A stretch of 7,314 bases of DNA from an uncultured Eubacteriales bacterium (lineage in GTDB: Bacteria > Bacillota > Clostridia > Oscillospirales > CAG-272), in assembly GCA_900556615.1 (NCBI GenBank), contig USPP01000071.1:1-7314 (forward strand), read 5' to 3'. Below are positions 1-5,590 of the stretch, piece by piece. The position numbers and the translations under genes were made by a program. The notes below the pieces were generated by a model. That model made no database searches and was not told the origin of the DNA. It saw only the letters and a program-made list of their open reading frames with translations. Each line of letters starts with the position of its first letter. The first letter of the stretch is position 1.

Positions 1-1383
1 TATACGCTTGCACCCTCCGAAAAAGAAACGAGAGGCACCGACGTGATCATGCACATCACAGAGGGCGAGGAGGCATACCTTGAAGATTCCAAGCTCACTG
101 CGATTTTGAATGAATATTGTTCATTTATGCCGGTTGAAATCTATTATGAAGGCGAAAAAAAGCCTGAAACGGAAAAGAAGGAGGATGGAGAGGAAAAGGA
201 ACCCGAAGCTCCTAAGCCGATAAACGATACGCATCCGCTTTGGATGAAAAATCCCTCCGACTGCACCGAGGAAGAATACCTTGAGTTTTACCGGAAGGTG
301 TTTCATGATTACAGAGAGCCTCTCTTCCATATTCACATAAATGCTGATTATCCTCTGAATTTTAAGGGAATACTCTATTTTCCGAAGATCACAAACGAGT
401 ACGAAAGTCTTGAAGGACAGGTAAAGCTTTATTATAATCAGGTATTTGTTGCCGATAATATCAAAGAGGTAATTCCGGAGTTCTTACTGATGCTCCGCGG
501 AATAATCGATTGCCCAGAGCTTCCTCTCAACGTGTCAAGAAGCTATCTTCAGAACAGCGGATATGTCGCAAAGATGTCGCAGCATATCGTTAAAAAGGTC
601 GCAGATAAGCTGAATGCGCTCTTTACGAACGAGCGCGAAAGCTATGAAAAGCTCTGGCAGGACATCAAGATTTTCGTCGAATACGGAAGCTTGCGCGAGA
701 AAAAATTCTATGACAGGATAAAGGGATCGGTTATCTATCCTCTTACCTCGGGAAAATATGTCACGCTTGACGAATATCTTGAAACAGCTAAGGAGAAGCA
801 CGAGAATACCGTTTATTATGCTACCGACAGGATGACTCAGGCACAGTATATCTCCATGCTTGAAAACGAGGGAATTGATATCGCATATCTCGACAAAGGA
901 CTTGACAATCAATTCATTTCGATGATAGAACAGGATAGAGGCGTTAAGTTTTTCCGCGTCGACGCCGATGTTGCAGAGGTTCTCAAGGGAGACGGAGAAC
1001 AATTCGAAAGCAAGGAGCTTTCCGATCTTTTCATCAAGGTAAGCGGAAATGAAAAGCTTAAGGTAAAATTCGAAAACCTTAAGGATATGACGCTTCCCGC
1101 GATTCTGACCGTCTCGGAGCAGGACAGACGTTTCGGAGAGATGATGAAGCTTTACGGTATGCAGGGAACGGAAATGCCTGCTCCCGAAGGAGAGCTTGTC
1201 CTTAATGCTAACAGCGCGATGATTAAGCGACTGTCAGAAAAAGTTTCTTCAGACGAAGTGGGAGCGGAGGAAGCTGCAAAGTATATATTCAGCCTTGCAA
1301 CGCTTGCACAGAGACAGCTCAATGCAGAGGAACTTAAGAGCTTTCTTGCCGGAAGCTTCGGTATGCTCGATAAGCTGATCTGA
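1..1383 (+). CDS. htpG: Molecular chaperone HtpG (Hsp90 family), 5'-truncated by the window edge
   Basis: HtpG is the bacterial Hsp90, a cytoplasmic ATP-dependent homodimeric chaperone that remodels client proteins. The reading frame is open from base 1, so 460 codons and a TGA stop are visible, while the N-terminal GHKL ATPase domain lies upstream. The first residues (RGTDVIMHITEGEEAYLE) match the end of that domain. The middle domain follows, with NDTHPLW, NPSDCTEEEYLEFY, DYPLNFKGILYFPK, VFVADN and the strongly conserved DCPELPLNVSRSYLQ stretch. The C-terminal dimerisation part includes LVLNANSAMIKRL and ends in a helical tail. A Lys/Glu/Pro-rich insert, coded at about 148-219, precedes NDTHPLW. 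The GTG at 43 and ATG at 49 are internal codons, not starts. No U-tract terminator follows, and the next gene begins 106 bases downstream, so read-through is possible. Identity is very secure. Confidence 0.97.
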   Translation, partial: YTLAPSEKETRGTDVIMHITEGEEAYLEDSKLTAILNEYCSFMPVEIYYEGEKKPETEKKEDGEEKEPEAPKPINDTHPLWMKNPSDCTEEEYLEFYRKVFHDYREPLFHIHINADYPLNFKGILYFPKITNEYESLEGQVKLYYNQVFVADNIKEVIPEFLLMLRGIIDCPELPLNVSRSYLQNSGYVAKMSQHIVKKVADKLNALFTNERESYEKLWQDIKIFVEYGSLREKKFYDRIKGSVIYPLTSGKYVTLDEYLETAKEKHENTVYYATDRMTQAQYISMLENEGIDIAYLDKGLDNQFISMIEQDRGVKFFRVDADVAEVLKGDGEQFESKELSDLFIKVSGNEKLKVKFENLKDMTLPAILTVSEQDRRFGEMMKLYGMQGTEMPAPEGELVLNANSAMIKRLSEKVSSDEVGAEEAAKYIFSLATLAQRQLNAEELKSFLAGSFGMLDKLI

Positions 1384-1406
1384 ACGAAAAATCAGAATGT
1401 ATCATT

Positions 1407-1454
1407 GCCGTACGGCTTCTGAACGCATATGCTGTCAGGGAAAAGCTGTACGGC
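1407..1454. repeat. Intergenic inverted repeat between htpG and the next gene
   Basis: The arms GCCGTACGGCTT (1407-1418) and AAGCTGTACGGC (1443-1454) pair over 12 positions, one of them a G-U pair, around a 24-base loop that itself contains the palindrome GCATATGC (1425-1432). The left arm begins with the self-complementary GCCGTACGGC. No T-run follows, so this is not a standard intrinsic terminator. It could be a transcript-stabilising hairpin at the htpG 3' end or a protein-binding site. The pairing is seen directly; any function is a guess. Confidence 0.45.
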
Positions 1455-1489
1455 ATGATCGAAACAGACGAACTTTTCCGGGAGGCGTT

Positions 1490-2404
1490 ATGGTTTACGA
1501 CAAAAAGGATATCATTCTCAGCAATCTCTCCCGGATCGGAAAAGAACAGACAGAACTCCTTGAGAAGCAATTTGCTCATCTCGGAGAGCTTGCCTCGCTC
1601 CTATGTGAGGAGGCAGGCGAAGAGGAAATTTTTTTTCGCGATCCGGGCTTTGCAGCGTCATATGCAGAGCTTATGAAAAATGTAAAAACGGTTATTCCGG
1701 AAGCAGCGGTGTCGATTAACACCGAAAAAACCTCTGTCGTGAACACGTCGCTGTCGGCATTTTCACGGGCGTTTGTCTGCCGCAGGCTTACAGACAGCCT
1801 CGGTATCAGGGGGGTACAGGCGGCGGGAACATATTTCGAGGATTTCAGCGCCAACGGAAACGAGACCGTATCGTATATGCAGAACTCCTATGCCGACGAG
1901 GCATATTCCCGTTTTTCAGATACTATGACAGAGCCGAAGGTTATGTATGGTCATGATTTCTCTGAGGTCTGCGAAAATGTCTATTACGAACGTTCTGCAT
2001 ACTGTATTCTTCCGATCGAAAATTCCTCGGACGGAAGACTTGCCGGTTTTCGGAGACTGATTATGAAATACGGTTTAAAGACGGTAATGATAACAAGAGT
2101 AGAAACGCTTCAGGAAGGGGAAGCAACGGTATTTGCTTTGGCAAAGAAAAATATCGTCGTTCCGGACCGTGAGGGAAACAAATTTTTGGAACTCAGGATA
2201 AAAACGGATGACGCGCTTTCCACTCTGATCAGCGCTGCCGACGCCTGCCTGATGAAACCAGTGAGCATCTCCTCGGTACCGGATCAACCCTTTCTCTATG
2301 ATGTGGTATTTTCGGTCAGCGAGGAAGGAATTTGCGGTTTTCTGAGTTTTTTGTTTCTTGAATACCGGGATTTCTTGGTTACCGGCTTTTTCGGAGAACT
2401 TTAA
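1490..2404 (+). CDS. Divergent P-protein-like protein: chorismate-mutase-like region, prephenate dehydratase-like domain, ACT-like tail
   Basis: The ATG at 1490 is chosen because GGAGG (1481-1485) sits four bases upstream. The frame is open further back, to 1397, but that extension lacks a ribosome binding site and does not look coding. The protein is 304 residues. Residues 5-102 are helical and resemble an AroQ chorismate mutase (ELLEKQFAHLGELASLL, then FRDPGF, then FSRAFVCRRL). From residue 127 (VSYMQNSYADEAYSRF) through 174-180 (LPIENSS) to about 220 it resembles prephenate dehydratase. Residues 232-300 resemble the phenylalanine-sensing ACT domain. True P-proteins make phenylpyruvate from chorismate via prephenate in the cytoplasm. 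Here the dehydratase TRF motif reads T213-V214-F215, the ACT ESRP motif reads SSVP (261-264), and the usual mutase Arg and Lys positions appear replaced. It may be a non-catalytic paralogue, or an enzyme with altered chemistry. The family call is moderately sure; catalytic activity is doubtful. Confidence 0.7.
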   Translation: MVYDKKDIILSNLSRIGKEQTELLEKQFAHLGELASLLCEEAGEEEIFFRDPGFAASYAELMKNVKTVIPEAAVSINTEKTSVVNTSLSAFSRAFVCRRLTDSLGIRGVQAAGTYFEDFSANGNETVSYMQNSYADEAYSRFSDTMTEPKVMYGHDFSEVCENVYYERSAYCILPIENSSDGRLAGFRRLIMKYGLKTVMITRVETLQEGEATVFALAKKNIVVPDREGNKFLELRIKTDDALSTLISAADACLMKPVSISSVPDQPFLYDVVFSVSEEGICGFLSFLFLEYRDFLVTGFFGEL

Positions 2405-2444
2405 TTTCTCGCCGTAACCGTTAAGGCGATACCGTACAATTCTA

Positions 2445-2470
2445 ACGGTGCAAATGTGCCGTCAATTTTT
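2445..2470 (+). terminator. Possible intrinsic terminator inside repeat copy 1
   Basis: The stem ACGGTGC (2445-2451) pairs with GTGCCGT (2456-2462), with two G-U pairs, around the loop AAAT. CAATTTTT follows at 2463-2470. It lies 41 bases after the stop of the P-protein-like gene, where a terminator would be expected. The stem is weak because of the wobble pairs, and an upstream segment (2417-2423) can compete for its left arm. Confidence 0.35.
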
Positions 2471-2530
2471 CGGCTATTCATAAAAATCGAGGGACAAGGC
2501 GACTCCTTTGCCGGTAAAGCATGTAACGAA

Positions 2531-2560
2531 TTCCGAAAAAAGGCATACGCAAGATATAAT
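2531..2560 (+). promoter_or_regulatory. Possible pgm promoter within repeat copy 1
   Basis: A perfect -10 hexamer TATAAT lies at 2555-2560. An 18-base spacer separates it from a poor -35 (TTCCGA, 2531-2536). Transcription would start near 2567, giving a leader of about 56 bases before the pgm ATG. The -10 falls inside the repeat, so if used, the element supplies the pgm promoter. The call is weak because of the -35. Confidence 0.3.
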
Positions 2561-2622
2561 TCTGAAACGTCAGCCTAAGCCCAGCGGTATTACCATAAAA
2601 ATAATTTGAAGGGACATGAGAT

Positions 2623-4338
2623 ATGTCAAACAGTGCAATAATATCCGAATATGAAAAGTGGCTTTCATCCGATAAGGTCAGCAGCGACATGAAAAGAGAG
2701 CTTCTTGCAATAAAAGACAATGAAGAAGAGCTTCGCTGCCGCTTCTCCGCTCCCCTCAGCTTCGGTACGGCGGGACTTCGCGGCACCATGGGGGCAGGAA
2801 TCAATAACATGAATATTCATACCGTCGGAAGAGCTACACAGGGCTTTTCCGATTATATAATCACTCAAGGCGGAGACTCCTGCGCGATTGCTTATGACAC
2901 AAGAAATAATTCCGAGCTTTTTGCAAGAATTGCCGCTGAGGTTCTCGCCGCTAACGGAATTAAAACGTATATATTTGATGGAGCAAGACCTACTCCGGAG
3001 CTATCTTTTACCGTCAGGGAGCTTGGCTGCATTGCGGGAATCAATATAACCGCGTCTCACAATCCAAAAGAATACAACGGCTACAAGGCGTATTGGTCTG
3101 ACGGAGCGCAGCTCGCTCCCGAGCAGGCGGAGGCGGTATCGGGATATATCGAGAAATGCGATGTGCTTGACGGTGTCAAAAGAATACCGTTCGATCAGGG
3201 AGTAAGCTCCGGTCTTATTGCTGTTGTCGGGACCGAACTTGACGAAAAATATACAAACAGGGTTCTTGAACAGCGCGTTAATAAGAATGCCATTCCTTCA
3301 CAAAGCGATATGACGATTGTGTATACGCCGCTTCACGGCGCAGGATATAGGCTGGTTCCCGAAACGCTTCGCCGCGCCGGGCTGAAAAATATCATAACCG
3401 TTTCGGAGCAGATGGTTACCGACGGCAATTTCCCGACCGTTAAATTTCCGAATCCCGAATTTCCGGAGGCTTTCGAGCTTGGGAAAAAGCTCGCTTCTGA
3501 AAACGGCTGCGACCTGATCATCGCAACCGATCCCGATGCCGACAGAATGGGCATCATGATAAAAGACGGAGACCGTTATACGGGACTTACGGGAAATCAG
3601 GTCGGATGCCTGCTTTTAGATTATATTATAACCGCATATCGGGAAAAGGGCGGTGTTCCGGAAGACGCCTATGCGGTAAAGAGTATTGTTACCACCGAGC
3701 TTGCAAGCGAAATATGCCGCCGCAACGGTGTAAAAATGTTCGATGTTCTGACCGGATTTAAATTTATCGGAGAGGTTATCAAAAAGCATGAGGAACAAGG
3801 CGTCGGGACTTATCTTCTCGGCTTTGAGGAAAGCTACGGCTATCTGAAAGGCACCTATGCAAGAGATAAGGACGCGGTAGTGGCGTCGCTTCTTGTTACC
3901 GAGATGGCGGCTTATTACAGAGCCCGCGGCATGACGCTGAAGAACGCAGTAGATTCTCTCTATGAGCGTTACGGAAGCTACGGCGAATCGGTTATGAGTA
4001 TTTCCATGCCCGGCTCCGACGGAAAGGAAAGAATGAAGGAAGTTATGGAAAGACTCCGGGAAAATCCCCCTGTGTTTCTCGCCGGAGAGCCTGTGAAATC
4101 GGTACGCGATTATCTGCGCGGAACGATAACCGATATAATCTCCGAAAAAACCGAACCAACCGGACTCCCCTCGTCAGATGTACTGTATTATACGATGGAC
4201 AATTCCGTTATCGTTTTCCGTCCGTCGGGAACAGAACCTAAAATAAAAGTATATTTCATGGCAAAAGGCGGAGATGAAAGTGCCGTAAGACAGAAACTTT
4301 CGGCATGCCGCACAGATGCCGAAAAGCTTCTCGGATAA
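2623..4338 (+). CDS. pgcA: Phosphoglucomutase / phosphomannomutase (alpha-D-phosphohexomutase, PgcA-like)
   Basis: The enzyme interconverts sugar 1-phosphates and 6-phosphates (glucose and/or mannose) through a phosphoserine and a bisphosphate intermediate. It acts in the cytoplasm and feeds UDP-glucose, glycolipid and cell-envelope synthesis. The ATG at 2623 is preceded by GAAGGGA (2608-2614) at good spacing. The 571-residue length is normal for the PgcA-like branch. All four signature loops are intact: GTAGLRGTMGAG near residue 48, the active-site loop TASHNPKEYNGYK with the phosphorylated serine at 145, the metal-binding loop D303-P-D305-A-D307-R, the sugar-recognition loop GFEESYGY (400-407), and the C-terminal phosphate-binding loop RPSGTEPKIKV (533-543). 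It is probably transcribed alone or from a promoter in the upstream repeat. Family identity is very secure. The preference for glucose or mannose cannot be read from sequence, so the symbol is tentative. Confidence 0.95.
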   Translation: MSNSAIISEYEKWLSSDKVSSDMKRELLAIKDNEEELRCRFSAPLSFGTAGLRGTMGAGINNMNIHTVGRATQGFSDYIITQGGDSCAIAYDTRNNSELFARIAAEVLAANGIKTYIFDGARPTPELSFTVRELGCIAGINITASHNPKEYNGYKAYWSDGAQLAPEQAEAVSGYIEKCDVLDGVKRIPFDQGVSSGLIAVVGTELDEKYTNRVLEQRVNKNAIPSQSDMTIVYTPLHGAGYRLVPETLRRAGLKNIITVSEQMVTDGNFPTVKFPNPEFPEAFELGKKLASENGCDLIIATDPDADRMGIMIKDGDRYTGLTGNQVGCLLLDYIITAYREKGGVPEDAYAVKSIVTTELASEICRRNGVKMFDVLTGFKFIGEVIKKHEEQGVGTYLLGFEESYGYLKGTYARDKDAVVASLLVTEMAAYYRARGMTLKNAVDSLYERYGSYGESVMSISMPGSDGKERMKEVMERLRENPPVFLAGEPVKSVRDYLRGTITDIISEKTEPTGLPSSDVLYYTMDNSVIVFRPSGTEPKIKVYFMAKGGDESAVRQKLSACRTDAEKLLG

Positions 4339-4621
4339 ACAAAAAAGGTTGGCTTAAAGAAGTTTTCTGAAGAAAAACGGCATATTAAAAATGATTAAGA
4401 AACCTTTTTACCGCAAAGAAGTGTTTCGGCATTTCTCGGAGAACCTCAAGTGTTCCGCTAAAATGACTGTCCGAATGAGTGTAACGGAGCATCTCCGCTT
4501 TACACAGCTACTGCGAGAATTTTACAAAGAAGATTTTAAGGAATCGCTGAATAAATCGGATATGCAGATTTCCGAAATGATTTTTTGAACGGCAAGATAA
4601 AAAAACGCAGGAATATGGTTA
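4339..4621. other. Gap after pgm with no convincing gene
   Basis: This is the first part of a 606-base stretch without a supported gene (4339-4944). A 65-codon frame at 4391-4588 starts with ATG but has no ribosome binding site, resembles no family I recognise, and its start overlaps a possible terminator arm, so I do not call it a gene. A small hairpin CGGAG-CAT-CTCCG lies at 4485-4497. I see no RNA gene. The rest of the stretch holds repeat copy 2 and the promoter of the next gene. Confidence 0.5.
4342..4409 (+). terminator. Weak candidate terminator or inverted repeat after pgm
   Basis: AAAAAGGTT (4342-4350) is complementary to AACCTTTTT (4401-4409). A TTAA/TTAA pair just inside (4354-4357 and 4394-4397) extends the pairing. 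The loop is about 36 bases and the stem is AT-rich, which is unusual for an intrinsic terminator, although the T-run at its end is in the right place for the + strand. The position directly after the pgm stop is its main support. Confidence 0.25.
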
Positions 4622-4795
4622 AGGCAATACCGCACAATGATTGTTGTGCAGTTGCGCCACCAGATTTTTCGTCAGACAATACAAATTGAGGAGGCAAGAG
4701 CGATTTCTCTGCCGACGAAATTTGTGAAGTATGGTAAAATAAATACAAGCAAATACGTAATAAAGGCGTTAGCTGTGCACCCGGCGGTGTTGCCT
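4622..4795 (+). mobile_element. Short MITE-like repeat, copy 2 (174 bp, best preserved ends)
   Basis: The ends AGGCAATACC (4622-4631) and GGTGTTGCCT (4786-4795) are inverted repeats with 9 of 10 matches. With the flanking bases they extend to TTAAGGCAATACC and GGTGTTGCCTTAA. TA lies immediately outside each end (4620-4621, 4796-4797), as expected for a TA-duplicating transposase. A perfect hairpin GCACAA/TTGTGC (4632-4637, 4644-4649) follows the left end. The centre has ACAAATT/AATTTGT arms (4681-4687, 4719-4725) enclosing GGCAAGAG and CTCTGCC. No protein is encoded, so it would be non-autonomous. It aligns along its length with the reverse complement of copy 3 and more loosely with copy 1. 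Confidence 0.75.
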
Positions 4796-4844
4796 TAAGG
4801 AAAAAAAGCGATTGCCTTATTCCCTTTATCGATATATCGCGCTA

Positions 4845-4873
4845 TTGACAAGCAGTTTGATTTATGGTATTCT
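4845..4873 (+). promoter_or_regulatory. Strong sigma-A-type promoter for the small gene at 4945
   Basis: The -35 is a perfect TTGACA (4845-4850), followed by a 17-base spacer and the -10 TATTCT (4868-4873). A TG at 4865-4866 makes it an extended -10. Transcription would start near 4880 and leave a leader of about 65 bases containing two small hairpins (CCGT-GATA-ACGG at 4898-4909 and CGGG-CTTG-CCCG just after). A 10-base palindrome CGATATATCG (4830-4839) lies just upstream of the -35 and could be an operator, though there is no independent evidence for this. Confidence 0.8.
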
Positions 4874-4944
4874 ATTAATAATAATCAATATAATAATCCG
4901 TGATAACGGCTTCGGGCTTGCCCGGGAAAGGAAAGGTGTCTGTC

Positions 4945-5280
4945 ATGGCTGTTGAAGACGCTATAATGGTTCATAAAAACGAAATTGTTTTCTGTGATAA
5001 GAAAACCGACAAGAACCGTTTCAAGCATTATCGGCTCACTCCGGCCAATCTGACCAAAATTGTTTTTGATTATGCTTATCACAAAACATTTTTCGGTCTT
5101 AAAAAGGAGCTTGAAGAGAGGATTGTTTTCTATGTAAACGATCCTGATATTCCTTCAGAACTTATTGTATGCGAGCATGAGGAGGAGAATTTCCGCCGTT
5201 TCCGCGGAGGGCTTCGCTCCTTTGTCGATGACAATAAAGTCGAGCTTGAGATAAAGAGCGCTGAAGAGGCTGCTAAGTAA
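4945..5280 (+). CDS. Small protein of unknown function (111 residues), possibly PH-like fold
   Basis: I do not recognise this gene. The ATG at 4945 is preferred over an in-frame GTG at 4900 because AAGGTG (4933-4938) is well spaced before it. The protein is soluble, with no signal peptide or membrane segment, and charged. It alternates short hydrophobic strands (EIVFCDK, FKHYRLT, KIVFDYAYHKTFFGL, RIVFYVND, SELIVCEH) with a closing helix (EENFRRFRGGLRSFVDDN) and a Lys/Glu/Ala tail. Strands followed by one C-terminal helix recall bacterial PH-like domains, but that is an inference from pattern only. It is a self-contained unit with a strong promoter upstream and a hairpin terminator nine bases after the stop, and it is bracketed by inverted copies of the short repeat. 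Reality as a gene is well supported; function is open. Confidence 0.85.
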   Translation: MAVEDAIMVHKNEIVFCDKKTDKNRFKHYRLTPANLTKIVFDYAYHKTFFGLKKELEERIVFYVNDPDIPSELIVCEHEEENFRRFRGGLRSFVDDNKVELEIKSAEEAAK

Positions 5281-5288
5281 GAACGCAT

Positions 5289-5317
5289 GGGGGTGTCGCA
5301 GCAGACATCCCCGTTTT
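5289..5317 (+). terminator. Intrinsic terminator after the small gene
   Basis: The stem GGGGGTGTC (5289-5297) pairs over nine positions, including one G-U, with GACATCCCC (5304-5312) around the loop GCAGCA. GTTTT follows directly, then a second short T-run (5321-5324). It starts nine bases after the TAA stop at 5278-5280. Confidence 0.8.
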
Positions 5318-5352
5318 GCCGTTTCCGGGAAAAAGGTGGCTGTCAGTTGTTA

Positions 5353-5519
5353 AGGTAAGAACACCGGGCAAACGGCTAACACCTATGTTACGCATTTGCT
5401 TGCCTCTATTCCGTCAGACAATACAAATTTCGTCGGCAGAGGGGCACTCTTGCTTCTCAATTTGTATCTTTCGACAAAAATCCGACAGAGAAGCCGCACA
5501 TTATTGTGCAGTATTGCCA
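5353..5519 (-). mobile_element. Short MITE-like repeat, copy 3 (167 bp, inverted)
   Basis: The reverse complement aligns along its length with copy 2 at 4622-4795. Shared features include the GGCAATACTGCACAATAATG left end, the ACAAATTGAG core, the 18-base CTCTGCCGACGAAATTTG, AAGCAAATGCGTAA, and a right end GGTGTTCTTACCT. TA flanks both ends (5351-5352 and 5520-5521). The central stem is longer here, with ATACAAATT (5421-5429) pairing perfectly with AATTTGTAT (5459-5467), and the end hairpin is GCACA-TTAT-TGTGC. Together with the terminator it fills most of the 310-base gap between the small gene and the helicase gene. The rest of the gap (5522-5590) is AT-rich, with A-run/T-run complementarity at 5540-5555 and no clear promoter. 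Confidence 0.72.
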
Positions 5520-5590
5520 TAATATCATTTTTACCGGCTAAAAAAATCCTTTTTTACATGAAACAAAGCTGCATTTATGCTGAGGAAAAT

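Larger units (their letters stand above)
2424..2595 (+). mobile_element. Short MITE-like repeat, copy 1 (172 bp, divergent)
   Basis: This is the most diverged of three related elements in the window. The left end AGGCGATACC and right end GGTATTACCA form a 7/10 inverted repeat, with TA directly outside on both sides (2422-2423 and 2596-2597). Internal landmarks shared with the copy at 4622-4795, in the same orientation, include GTACAAT after the left end, a hairpin followed by ATTTTT, the GGACAAGGCGACTCCTTTGCCGG core (positions 2492-2514), and a GCGGTATTACC right end. It fills nearly the whole gap between the P-protein-like gene and pgm, ending 27 bases before the pgm start. It carries no reading frame of its own. 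Relatedness is by eye alignment. Confidence 0.6.

Noticed and set aside
535..1002. 155-codon open frame on the minus strand
   Set aside because: Antisense shadow of the conserved HtpG middle/C-terminal region.
1397..1489. N-terminal extension of the P-protein-like gene to an ATG at 1397
   Set aside because: No ribosome binding site there, Arg/Cys-rich non-protein-like translation, and it overlaps the inverted repeat. The ATG at 1490 has GGAGG in front.
4391..4588. 65-codon + strand frame downstream of pgm
   Set aside because: No ribosome binding site before the ATG, no family resemblance, and overlap with a possible terminator arm. It cannot be excluded, but is not supported.
2422..5521. 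CRISPR array or tandem repeat interpretation of the intergenic repeats
   Set aside because: The copies are about 170 bp, separated by whole genes, in mixed orientation, and have no regular short spacers.
5553..5581. TTTACA, 17 bases, TATGCT as a helicase promoter
   Set aside because: Transcription would start about 5588, after the ribosome binding site at 5582-5585, which would make that site useless. More likely a chance match.
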